Shown here: piece after piece, positions 9,522 to 17,240 of the stretch
How positions within the stretch are numbered: the stretch's first letter is position 1
Layout of the letters: every line of letters begins with the position of its first letter
Source of the DNA: SCN-69-37 sp044507065
GTDB taxonomy: Bacteria > Acidobacteriota > Vicinamibacteria > Vicinamibacterales > SCN-69-37
Assembly (NCBI GenBank): GCA_044507065.1
Contig: JBIQJY010000062.1
Location: forward strand, 1-20,596
Length of the DNA: 20,596 nt
Reading direction: 5' to 3'
Program-made: the position numbers and the translations under genes
The notes under the pieces: generated by a model
Told to the model about the DNA's origin: nothing
Seen by the model: only the letters and a program-made list of their open reading frames with translations
Databases searched by the model: none

Positions 9522-11477
9522 ATGCGCCGCCTCCTGATTGTCCTCGGCTGCGGCCTGGCCGCCTTCGTACTGGTGGCGGAGGCACGCGTCCAGGAACCGT
9601 CCGCGCCGACCTTCCGCGCCTCGACCGACCTGGTCGACGTCGACGTCTCGGTGCTCGACCGCGATCGCTTGCCGGTCCGCGGCCTGACGGCCGGGGATTT
9701 CACCGTCCTCGAGGATGGCCAGCCGCGGCCCATCGTCGCCTTCTCGGCGGTGGCGTTGCCGCCGCGTGTACAGCCGCCGGCGCGATGGATGGCCGATGTC
9801 GCTCCCGACGTGCTCGACAACGATCTGCAGCGCGAAGGCCGGCTCGTCGTCATCCTGATCGATCGCAGCATCAACTTCGAGGACCTGCCGGCCACGCAGC
9901 GATTCGCCGAGGCGGTCGTCGACCAGTTGCGGCCCGGCGATCTCGCGGCTGTCGCCTACTCCACGTTTGGCGTGCCGCAGAACTTCACCGCCGATCGTCA
10001 GCGCCTGCTCGCTGCGATCCGGCAACCGCTCGTGGGGTTGCCGGCCGCCGACGGCGGGGCGCCTTCGGTGTGCCGCTGCGGTGCGTGTTCGCTCGAGACC
10101 ATCGCGGGCGTGGCCGAGGCGCTCGCGCCGGTCCGGCAACGCCGCAAGATGCTGCTCGTCATCGGCAGCAACATCTCGATCCAGTCGTCGGGAGCCTGCA
10201 GCGCGAATCTCAACCCCGCGCGCGAGCGAGCGTTCCGCGCGCTGGATGCGGGCAACGTGACCGTGTACGCCTTCGACCCGGGCGGGCTGCCGACCCTGTC
10301 GGCATCGGCTGACAACCGCGCTGCCGCTGGTGATCGCCGGCGCCGCATGGCGAACCTGACGCGGCTGGGCAACCTCATGACGCTTCCGGATCGGACGGGC
10401 GGGAGGCTGCTGGCCGATCCCGTGCGACCGGCCGACCGCGTCGCCGAGATCTTCCGGGAGAGCGACGCCTACTACGTCCTGGGATTCCAGCCCGCTCACC
10501 CGGAGCCCGATGGCCGGTTTCATCGCATCCGCGTGCGTGTCAATCGTCCGGGCACGACACTGCAGGCCCGCCGCGGCTACTACGGCGGGCTCGTGAGCGC
10601 GGTTGCCGCCGGCCGCACCGACGACGAGGACGGGGGAGTGGAACCGGCGCTCGGCCCCGGACTGCGCGGCGCCGTGTCGGGACTCTGGCCGAAGGGCGAT
10701 ATCGCGCTCAGCATTACCGCGGCCCCGGTTGCTGCCCCCGATCTCTCGGGCGGTGTGGTCGCGGCCGTCGTCAAGGTGCGCCAGGACATCGACGATTCGG
10801 TCCCGCCCGATGTCGCGACGGCGCTGGCGGCGGGGGAGCCCACGCGGGTGAACGTATTCACCGGTGCCTTCGATCGGCAGGGCCGCGCGCTGGCCTCGAC
10901 ACGCCACACGGTCAGCGTGACGGCGCACAGGACTGCGCCGCGGTCGTTCGAATATGAGGTCGTCTCGCGGCTCGATCTGCCGGCCGGACGGTATGAACTG
11001 CGGACCGCTGTGGAGGACACCCGGCTCGGGCGCTCGGGCAGCGTCTACACCTACGTGGACGTGCCGGACTACCGCCGGGAACCCGTGGCCCTGTCGGGCC
11101 TGCTGCTGACCTCGCAACCCGCGCCCGTCTCGGTGCCCGCCGGCGCGCTCGACGGGCTGCTCTCCATCGTGCCCACGACCCGGCGCAGTTTCACGCGCGC
11201 CGATCGCGCCACGGCGTTCGTGCGCCTCTACCAGGGCGTGTCGCGCGCGATGATGGCCGGCTACGTCGTGGCCGAGATTCTCGACGATCGCGAGAGGTCC
11301 GTGTATCGTCAGGAGACACGTCTGCTCCCGACGGGCTACGGCGCCAGCCGTGCCGTCGATTTTTCCGTGGAACTGCCCCTCGACACGCTGCCTCCGGGCG
11401 AGTACGTGCTCGGGGTCGAAGCGCGGCACGGCAACGAGACCGCGCGGCGCGACACCAGGTTTTCGGTGCGGGAATGA
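9522..11477 (+). CDS. VWFA-related secreted protein, paralog 2
   Basis: Predicted exported protein of 651 residues, in the same family as the products at 3261 and 11474; function unknown. The signal peptide covers about residues 1-22 (RRLLIVLGCGLAAFVLVAEA). The family motif VDVDVSVLDRDRLPVRGLTA plus GDFTVLEDG covers residues 38-66. The von Willebrand A-like region starts near 107. Its metal-site equivalent reads IDRSIN (113-118), the closest of the three paralogs to DxSxS but with Asn in place of the last Ser. A cysteine-rich insert, VCRCGACS (183-190), and a further Cys at 226 could form disulfides outside the cytoplasm. The exit motif LQARRGYYGG is near 347-356, followed by a C-terminal region with PGRYELR...VDVPDY and PPGEYVLGVEA. 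No clear Shine-Dalgarno precedes the ATG. The gene overlaps the next paralog by 4 bases, so the two products are made together. Confidence 0.85.
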   Translation: MRRLLIVLGCGLAAFVLVAEARVQEPSAPTFRASTDLVDVDVSVLDRDRLPVRGLTAGDFTVLEDGQPRPIVAFSAVALPPRVQPPARWMADVAPDVLDNDLQREGRLVVILIDRSINFEDLPATQRFAEAVVDQLRPGDLAAVAYSTFGVPQNFTADRQRLLAAIRQPLVGLPAADGGAPSVCRCGACSLETIAGVAEALAPVRQRRKMLLVIGSNISIQSSGACSANLNPARERAFRALDAGNVTVYAFDPGGLPTLSASADNRAAAGDRRRRMANLTRLGNLMTLPDRTGGRLLADPVRPADRVAEIFRESDAYYVLGFQPAHPEPDGRFHRIRVRVNRPGTTLQARRGYYGGLVSAVAAGRTDDEDGGVEPALGPGLRGAVSGLWPKGDIALSITAAPVAAPDLSGGVVAAVVKVRQDIDDSVPPDVATALAAGEPTRVNVFTGAFDRQGRALASTRHTVSVTAHRTAPRSFEYEVVSRLDLPAGRYELRTAVEDTRLGRSGSVYTYVDVPDYRREPVALSGLLLTSQPAPVSVPAGALDGLLSIVPTTRRSFTRADRATAFVRLYQGVSRAMMAGYVVAEILDDRERSVYRQETRLLPTGYGASRAVDFSVELPLDTLPPGEYVLGVEARHGNETARRDTRFSVRE

Positions 11478-13519
11478 TCGGATCTCGTTTCACACCCATT
11501 CGCGACGTCGTGGCGACCGCGCTCATCGGCGCGGCCATCCTGAGCACACCGCTGCGCGCACAGGACGCGGCCTCCGACACGCAGCAGCCGGTGTTTCAGA
11601 GCGACGTGGACCTGATCGAGATGGACGTCTCGGTCCTCGATCGCGATCGGCGTCCGATACGCGGATTGACGATTGACGACTTCACGGTGACCGAGGACGG
11701 CAAGCCCGCGCGCATCGTGGCCGTCTCGCCCGTCGATCTGGCCGAGCACGATCCCGCGCGATCCGCGCGCATGCGCTACGTGTCGCGCGACGTCGCGGCC
11801 AACGACCTCTCCGACCAGCTTGGCGATGGCCGCCTGGTGGCCATCGTCATCGACGACGTGAATCTGCCGGCCGACTTCCCGGACATCGTCCGCTCCACGC
11901 GCGAGACGGCGCGTTACATCGTCGACCAGCTCGGCCCATCGGACATGGCCGCCATCGTCTACGCGCAGAACGCCGGGCGCACGCAGGATTTCACCAGCGA
12001 TCGCGCGAAGCTGCTCGACGCCATCGACCGGTTCCAGCCGGCCGGGCTCGACTGGATCGGCCCCACGCCATCCGCGCCAGCGCGATTCGGCGGCGACATG
12101 CAGCAGTGGAGCCCGACACTTGCGCGCTCGCCGTGCATGCGCGGCGAACCCGCCATCCCGACGCTCGATACGGTGGCATCGCGCCTGGCCACCGCGCCCG
12201 GCCGGCGCAAGGCGCTGATGTTCATCAGCGTGGGCGTTGCCGTTTCGCTGTCGGCGTCCGATGCGTGCGGCGGCCAGCTGGCCGACGTGATGAAGGGCGT
12301 GTTCCGCAAGGCGCAGCGCGCCAACGTCAACATCTACGCGATCGATCCGGCCGGCCTCGGGGGCTACCAGCAGTACCTGCGGTATCGCGCCGCGCGGGGG
12401 CCCGAGGCGACGGTGCCCGGCCGCCGACGCGTGCCGCGCAATCTGCGCGTGCTCCAGGACTTCATGCGCGTGGTTGCGGATCAGACTGGTGGCCGGGCCG
12501 TCATCAACACGAACACCATCGAGACCGAAATCGACCGTATCCTCGCGGAAGACCGCGTCTATTACCTGGTCGGCTACGAACCCACCAGCCGAGCCGCCGA
12601 TGGACGGTTCCGCCGTGTCGAGATCTCGGTCGACCGCCCCGGCGCGTCGGTGCGCAGCCGATCGGGTTACTGGGCCCCGACGGCCGGCGACGTTGTCGAT
12701 CGGCGTTTCGAGGGCGCGCCATCGGCAGAGGACTCGACGCTTTCCGGACTGGATCGAGCGCAGGGGGTTCCGTTGCGTGTGGTGGCCGCGCCGATGGCCC
12801 TGGCCGGCGGCGCCAGCCCCAGGGCGGTTGCGGTGGCGACCGTACTGAGCGTGCGGTTTCCGCCGGTGCGCGTCGAAACGACCGACACGCTGACCATCAC
12901 GCGCAATATCTACGACGCGGACGGACGCGCCGGCGACCCCGTGCGCACGACCGAAACCGTGCGGCTCGTGCCCGGCGGCGGCGATCAATCCCGCCACGAC
13001 ATCCTGCAGCAGCTGGTCGTCGACCCGGGCCGGCACGAAGTGCGCTACCAGGTGCAGAGTGCCCTGCTCGGCACGAGCGGGACCATCTACGCCGAGGTGG
13101 ACGTCCCCGACCTGTCGCGGTCGTTGATTGCCGTTTCCGGGCTCGTGCTGTCGGCGGGGGCGAGTGGTCCGACCGTCACACGGAGCGGCACGCTCGACGC
13201 GCTCGTGCCCATCGTGCCGACGACGGCCCGCGACTTCGCGGCCGGCGAGGTGGTGACCGCTTTCCTGCGGGTTCACCAGGCCGGCGAGACGCCGGGCCCG
13301 GTCACCCTCACAGCCGAGGTCTTCGACGCACACGACGCCTCGGTGTTCGAGGCCGTGCGGACGCTCGAAGGCCCGGAATTCGCGTCGGACGGCGGTGTGC
13401 CGGTCCAGTTCGACGTGCCGCTCGCCGGATTGTCGCCGGGGCCGCACCTGCTGAGCGTTACCGCGCGGCTCCCCGGGGGCCGAACGGCGCGCCGGGACGT
13501 CGTCTTCCGGGTAAGGTAG
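11474..13519 (+). CDS. VWFA-related secreted protein, paralog 3
   Basis: Predicted exported protein of 681 residues, translationally coupled to paralog 2 (ATGA overlap; GGTGCGGGA upstream may serve as ribosome binding site). The signal peptide runs to about residue 30 (STPLRAQ, then DAAS). MDVSVLDRDRRPIRGLTIDD plus FTVTEDG (50-76) is almost the same as in paralog 2. The von Willebrand A-like region starts near 121 with IDDVNLPADF (126-135) instead of a MIDAS. C221 and C265 fall at positions equivalent to the cysteines of paralog 2. Exit motif VRSRSGYWAP is near residue 390. The C-terminal part repeats PGRHEVR...VDVPDL and SPGPHLLSVTA. This paralog has a longer middle section than paralog 1, containing a Tyr/Arg-rich stretch after DPAGLGG. 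The family is recognised, but its cellular role is not known; surface or periplasmic interaction is only inference. Confidence 0.85.
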   Translation: MIGSRFTPIRDVVATALIGAAILSTPLRAQDAASDTQQPVFQSDVDLIEMDVSVLDRDRRPIRGLTIDDFTVTEDGKPARIVAVSPVDLAEHDPARSARMRYVSRDVAANDLSDQLGDGRLVAIVIDDVNLPADFPDIVRSTRETARYIVDQLGPSDMAAIVYAQNAGRTQDFTSDRAKLLDAIDRFQPAGLDWIGPTPSAPARFGGDMQQWSPTLARSPCMRGEPAIPTLDTVASRLATAPGRRKALMFISVGVAVSLSASDACGGQLADVMKGVFRKAQRANVNIYAIDPAGLGGYQQYLRYRAARGPEATVPGRRRVPRNLRVLQDFMRVVADQTGGRAVINTNTIETEIDRILAEDRVYYLVGYEPTSRAADGRFRRVEISVDRPGASVRSRSGYWAPTAGDVVDRRFEGAPSAEDSTLSGLDRAQGVPLRVVAAPMALAGGASPRAVAVATVLSVRFPPVRVETTDTLTITRNIYDADGRAGDPVRTTETVRLVPGGGDQSRHDILQQLVVDPGRHEVRYQVQSALLGTSGTIYAEVDVPDLSRSLIAVSGLVLSAGASGPTVTRSGTLDALVPIVPTTARDFAAGEVVTAFLRVHQAGETPGPVTLTAEVFDAHDASVFEAVRTLEGPEFASDGGVPVQFDVPLAGLSPGPHLLSVTARLPGGRTARRDVVFRVR

Positions 13520-13590
13520 AGGGGCCCAGCATGGACCGGCGTCAACACCCGCCCACGCGGTGTCGTAATGCATCGGACAACCACTCGTCG

Positions 13591-13653
13591 CCTTGTAGCC
13601 TCGTAGCCTCGTAGCCTTGTAGCCTCGTGCAGCCTCATCAGCCTCGCGGCCTG
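13591..13653. repeat. Imperfect 8-bp tandem repeat array, unit CCTCGTAG
   Basis: Seven successive units all begin CCTC or CCTT: CCTTGTAG, CCTCGTAG, CCTCGTAG, CCTTGTAG, then the degenerate CCTCGTGCAG, CCTCATCAG and CCTCGCGG, followed by a partial CCTG. The first four units are a regular 8-base period; the later ones drift to 10, 9 and 8 bases. The array ends directly at the -10-like element of the gene at 13674 and occupies its -35 and upstream region. It lies in a 154-base intergenic region and contains no reading frame of interest. Units are far too short and unspaced for a CRISPR array. Confidence 0.85.
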
Positions 13654-13654
13654 T

Positions 13655-13662
13655 TATAGGAT
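13655..13662 (+). promoter_or_regulatory. -10-like element (TATAGGAT) before the membrane spermidine-synthase-like gene
   Basis: TATAGGAT contains two overlapping 4-of-6 matches to TATAAT (TATAGG, TAGGAT), rare in this GC-rich DNA. It ends 11 bases before the ATG at 13674, leaving an RNA leader of only a few bases. No Shine-Dalgarno sits at a normal distance. No -35 hexamer is visible; repeat units fill that region. Confidence 0.4.
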
Positions 13663-13673
13663 TTCCCGGACTT

Positions 13674-16115
13674 ATGAATCAGCGAACGACCTCCGTTGAC
13701 ACTGCCACTGCGTACCTGCCCCCGATGCTGCTGCTTTTCGTGGGCAGCGGTTGCGCGGCCCTCATCTACGAGGTTGTCTGGTTCCAGCTGCTGCAGCTGG
13801 TCATCGGGTCATCGGCCATTTCGCTCGGCGTGCTGCTCGGCACCTTCATGGGCGGCATGTGCCTCGGCAGCTACCTCCTGCCGCGCTACATCGGGGTGGA
13901 GCACCATCCGCTGCGCGTCTATGCGCTCCTCGAGATCGCGATCGGCGTCTTCGGGCTGCTGCTGCTGTTCGGCATGCCACTCGTCAACGGCATCTATGGG
14001 GCCATCGGCGGAGGCAACATCTTCGTCCGGGCCATTGTCGCCGCGGTCTGTCTGCTGCCGCCGACCATCATGATGGGGGCGACGCTGCCGGCCGTCGCGC
14101 GTTACGTCGAGACGACCCCGCAGGGCGTGTCGTGGCTGGGATTCTTCTACGGCGGCAACATCGCCGGCGCGGTCGTGGGCGCACTGCTCGCCGGGTTCTA
14201 CCTCCTGCGCGTGTACGACATGGGCGTGGCCACCTACGTGGCCGTGGCGCTCAACATGGCCGTCGGGCTGCTCGCGCTGCTGCTGGCCTCGCGCGCCGCG
14301 TACGAGCCCACCGAGGAAGCCACCGATGTGCCGGCCGTCGAGCGGGCGGAAGGCTCGACGATCGTCTACGTCGCCATCGCCATTTCGGGCGTGACGGCGC
14401 TGGCGAGCCAGGTCGTCTGGGTACGGCTGTTGTCGCTGCTGTTTGGCGCCACCACCTACACGTTCTCGCTGATCCTCGGGGTGTTCCTCTTCGGTCTCGG
14501 GATTGGCAGCAGCATGGGCGCGGCCATTGCGCGTGGCACGAGGCGGCCGCGCGTGGTGTTCGGCTGGTTCCAGATGGCGATCTGTCTCGCGATTGCGTGG
14601 GCGGCCGTCATGCTGTCCGACTCGCTGCCGTACTGGCCCATCAATCCGTCGATCACGCAGTCGAGCATCTGGTACAACTACCAGCTCGACATCGTGCGGT
14701 GCCTCTGGGTGGTGCTGCCGGGCGCGATTCTCTGGGGCGCGAGTTTCCCGCTCGCCCTGGCGGCCGTCGCCAAGCCGGGCCAGGACATGGGGCGGCTGGT
14801 GGGCGGCGTCTATGCGGCCAACACCGTCGGCGCCATCATCGGCTCGATCGGGGCGAGCCTGATCATCACCCAGTGGATTGGCAGCCAGGCGGGCCAGCAG
14901 CTGCTCATCGTCCTGTCGGCCATCTCCGGCCTCATGGTCCTCGCGCCGATTGCCGCGGGCGAAACGGCGGCGGCCGGCGGCCGGATGCGCCGGGCGATGG
15001 TCGGAGCCCTGGTCATCGCGATGATCGCGGCCGGGCTGCTGGTGCGGCGTGTGCCGGAGGTTCCCGGGCTGCTGGCGGCCTACGGGCGCTACGCCGCGAC
15101 GTGGGTGGGCCTGACCGACATCATCTACGTGGGCGAGGGCCTCAACGCCTTTGTCGCGGTCACCGAGACGTCCAACGGCGTCCGCAACTATCACAATGCC
15201 GGCAAGGTGCAGGCCTCGAGCGAGCCGCAGGACATGCGGCTGCAGCGGATGCTCGGCCACTTCACGCACCTGATTCCCGCCCGGCCGACCAACGCCCTGG
15301 TCATCGGCTGTGGCGCCGGTGTCACGGCCGGCGCCGTCTCGATCGGCCCGGATGTCGAGCGGATGACGATTGCCGAGATCGAACCGCTCGTGCCCGCTTC
15401 GGTTGCCGAATACTTCGGCGATCACAACTACAACGTCGTCACCAACCCGAAGGTGACGATCCATATCGACGACGCCCGCCACTTCCTGCTGACGACCGAC
15501 CAGAAGTTCGACGCCATCACCTCCGACCCGCTCGACCCGTGGGTGAAGGGTGCCGCGACGCTGTATACCGCGGAGTTCTTCGAACTGGTCAAGAGCCGTC
15601 TGAACCCCGGCGGCGTCGTGACGCTCTTCGTGCAGCTCTACGAGAGCAACGAAGCGGCGGTCAAGAGCGAGATTGGCACGTTCATGCAGGCGTTCCCCAA
15701 CAGCGTGGTGTGGGGCAATACGAACAATGGCGTCGGGTATGACCTCGTGCTGATGGGGCAGATGGACCCGATCCGTATCGATGTCGATGCGCTGCAGGCC
15801 AAGCTCGACGATCCGCGCTACGCGCAGGTCGCGCAGTCGCTGCGGGAAATCGGCATCTACTCGGCCATCGACCTGCTGTCCAACTACGCCGGCACGCCGA
15901 CGGACCTGGCGCCGTGGCTCGCCGACGCGATGATCAACCGGGATCGGAACCTCCGCCTCCAGTACCTGGCGGGGCTCGGCCTGAACCTCTACGAGAGCGG
16001 GCCGATCTACGCGAACATGCTGCGCCACGCGCGGTATCCCGACGGCATGTTCACCGGCTCGCCCGAAACGCTCGACGCCCTGCGGCAGGCTGTCGGACGC
16101 ATGATCGGCCGGTGA
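13674..16115 (+). CDS. Membrane-integrated spermidine-synthase-like protein (MFS-like N-terminus fused to aminopropyltransferase/methyltransferase fold)
   Basis: Large two-part protein of 813 residues. Residues about 17-460 are a membrane domain with roughly twelve hydrophobic segments and an internal twofold repeat: ALIYEVVWFQLLQL...LGVLLGTFMGG (29-61) resembles ALASQVVWVRLLSL...LGVFLFGLGIG (242-278). Residues about 485-700 resemble spermidine synthase: HNAGKVQASSEPQD (507-520), the glycine loop VIGCGAG (543-549) followed by AEIEP (567-571), IDDARHF (598-604), and DPLDPW (618-623) then TLYTAEFF (629-636), which match the family's DxxDP gate and LYT segment. The usual acidic pair after strand two is altered to EIE. 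A C-terminal extension of about 110 residues is unassigned. The family is common in bacteria, usually annotated as spermidine synthase-like or fused MFS/spermidine synthase, and real substrates are mostly unknown. Polyamine synthesis is possible but unproven. Confidence 0.8.
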   Translation: MNQRTTSVDTATAYLPPMLLLFVGSGCAALIYEVVWFQLLQLVIGSSAISLGVLLGTFMGGMCLGSYLLPRYIGVEHHPLRVYALLEIAIGVFGLLLLFGMPLVNGIYGAIGGGNIFVRAIVAAVCLLPPTIMMGATLPAVARYVETTPQGVSWLGFFYGGNIAGAVVGALLAGFYLLRVYDMGVATYVAVALNMAVGLLALLLASRAAYEPTEEATDVPAVERAEGSTIVYVAIAISGVTALASQVVWVRLLSLLFGATTYTFSLILGVFLFGLGIGSSMGAAIARGTRRPRVVFGWFQMAICLAIAWAAVMLSDSLPYWPINPSITQSSIWYNYQLDIVRCLWVVLPGAILWGASFPLALAAVAKPGQDMGRLVGGVYAANTVGAIIGSIGASLIITQWIGSQAGQQLLIVLSAISGLMVLAPIAAGETAAAGGRMRRAMVGALVIAMIAAGLLVRRVPEVPGLLAAYGRYAATWVGLTDIIYVGEGLNAFVAVTETSNGVRNYHNAGKVQASSEPQDMRLQRMLGHFTHLIPARPTNALVIGCGAGVTAGAVSIGPDVERMTIAEIEPLVPASVAEYFGDHNYNVVTNPKVTIHIDDARHFLLTTDQKFDAITSDPLDPWVKGAATLYTAEFFELVKSRLNPGGVVTLFVQLYESNEAAVKSEIGTFMQAFPNSVVWGNTNNGVGYDLVLMGQMDPIRIDVDALQAKLDDPRYAQVAQSLREIGIYSAIDLLSNYAGTPTDLAPWLADAMINRDRNLRLQYLAGLGLNLYESGPIYANMLRHARYPDGMFTGSPETLDALRQAVGRMIGR

Positions 16116-16137
16116 TACACTGCCGCGCGGAGGGGGG
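16116..16137 (+). promoter_or_regulatory. -10-like TACACT and strong ribosome binding site before the first exported-protein gene
   Basis: TACACT (16116-16121) starts directly after the stop codon of the upstream gene and matches TATAAT at 4 of 6 positions, with no good -35. GGAGGGGGG (16129-16137) is the strongest Shine-Dalgarno sequence in the window, 8 bases before the ATG at 16146. Only 30 bases separate the genes, so readthrough from the upstream gene is also likely. Confidence 0.4.
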
Positions 16138-16145
16138 CTCCGCTC

Positions 16146-17240
16146 ATGTCCGCTCGTTCGGGCCGGCTCTTCGCACTCGTCTCGCTCGTCGCGCTCCTCG
16201 TGTGCGTGCGGGTCAGCGGCGAGGGTGCTCCAGCCGGGCTGCCCGATCGGCTGACCGACAGCGAGTTCTGGGCGCTGACCGGACAACTGTCGGAGCCAGG
16301 CGGACATTTCCGCTCCGATAACCTCGTCTCGAACGAACTGCACTACCCGGAGGTGCTGCGCGATCTCACCCGTCGCGTGCCTCCGGGCAGTGTCTACCTC
16401 GGCGTCGGTCCGGAACAGAACTTCAGCTACATCGCGTCCACCCGCCCCGCGATGGCGTTCGTTGTCGACGTGCGCCGCGGCAACCTGCACCTGCACCTGA
16501 TGTACAAGGCGCTCTTCGAGCTGTCGGTCGATCGCGTCGACTTCGTCTCGCGCCTGTTCACCAAGCCGCGGCCACCGGACCTGCGTGCCGACGCGCCAGT
16601 TGGCGACATCATGGGCGCGTTCTGGCAGACGGATACGAGCGCGCGTGAGGTCTTCGAAAGAAACGTCCGCGATGTGCAGACGCACCTGACCCGGACGCGC
16701 GGCCTGCCGCTGTCTGACGACGATCTGGCCGGCGTTGCGGACATCTACTTCGCGTTCTACTGGTACGGGCCGTCCATCACCTACGGGTCGTCGTCGACCG
16801 CCGCCTTCCGGCGGCGCAGTACGATCACCTTCCACGACCTCATGCTGTCGGCCGACGACACCGGCCAGGTCGCCAGTTTCCTCGCGACCGACGATGCGTT
16901 CCGCTTCGTGAAGCAGCTCCACTCCCGCAACATGCTCGTCCCGGTCGTCGGCGACTTCGGCGGTGCCACGGCGTTGCGCGCTGTCGGCCAGTACCTCCGA
17001 CGGCACGACGCGACGGTGGGAGCCTTCTACCTGTCGAACGTCGAACAGTACCTGCGTCAGCAGGGCACCCACCGCGCCTTCTGCGCGAACATCGCCAGCC
17101 TGCCGCTCGAGCCGCGCAGCACTTTCATCCGATCGCAGTCGATGGGTGGTGGATTCCGCAATTCGCTCGGCCCGATGATGGCCGAGACCAGTGCGTGCCT
17201 CGGGTCAGCCGATCGTCAGCTGCCGGTGGGGATGCAATGA
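16146..17240 (+). CDS. Exported protein of unknown function with Rossmann/methyltransferase-like motif, copy 1
   Basis: I do not recognise a named family. The 364-residue product begins with a signal peptide (LFALVSLVALLVCVRVSGEGA, cleavage probably near residues 24-30). Motifs shared with the adjacent copy are SDNLVSNE (57-64), VYLGVGPEQNFSYIA (83-97), AFVVDVRRGNL.LHLMYKALF (104-124), VSRLF (134-138), VPVVGDFGG (265-273) and FYLSNVEQYLR (294-304). The order strand, GxGxxQ loop, helix, strand ending in Asp (D108) looks like the SAM-binding part of a class I methyltransferase, but the leader peptide would place it outside the cytoplasm, where SAM is not expected. An ancestral fold reused for another role is possible. 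The strong ribosome binding site supports the start. It overlaps copy 2 by 4 bases. Confidence is high that it is a gene and low for any function. Confidence 0.8.
   Translation: MSARSGRLFALVSLVALLVCVRVSGEGAPAGLPDRLTDSEFWALTGQLSEPGGHFRSDNLVSNELHYPEVLRDLTRRVPPGSVYLGVGPEQNFSYIASTRPAMAFVVDVRRGNLHLHLMYKALFELSVDRVDFVSRLFTKPRPPDLRADAPVGDIMGAFWQTDTSAREVFERNVRDVQTHLTRTRGLPLSDDDLAGVADIYFAFYWYGPSITYGSSSTAAFRRRSTITFHDLMLSADDTGQVASFLATDDAFRFVKQLHSRNMLVPVVGDFGGATALRAVGQYLRRHDATVGAFYLSNVEQYLRQQGTHRAFCANIASLPLEPRSTFIRSQSMGGGFRNSLGPMMAETSACLGSADRQLPVGMQ
17225..17231 (+). promoter_or_regulatory. Ribosome binding site for copy 2 inside the end of copy 1
   Basis: GGTGGGG lies 5 bases before the ATG at 17237. 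That ATG overlaps the stop of copy 1 as ATGA. A second in-frame ATG follows at 17240. Upstream in-frame GTG at 17195 lacks such a site and would bury the signal peptide 14 residues in. Confidence 0.5.

Noticed and set aside
9243..13573. Two long minus-strand open frames (728 and 745 codons) opposite the VWFA-related genes
   Set aside because: Shadow frames of the same kind; Arg/His-rich, no plausible start context and no motifs.
13591..13653. CRISPR-like array
   Set aside because: Units of 8 bases without spacers do not fit CRISPR; treated as a simple tandem repeat.
13809..17072. Very long open frame (1087 codons) on the minus strand across two plus-strand genes
   Set aside because: It is antisense to genes with clear motifs. 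Its product is Arg/His/Gly/Asp-rich with no recognisable domain, as expected from high GC at third codon positions.
17195..17197. GTG at 17195 as start of exported copy 2
   Set aside because: The ATG at 17237 has an upstream GGTGGGG, overlaps the previous stop as ATGA, and makes the two paralogs align end to end.
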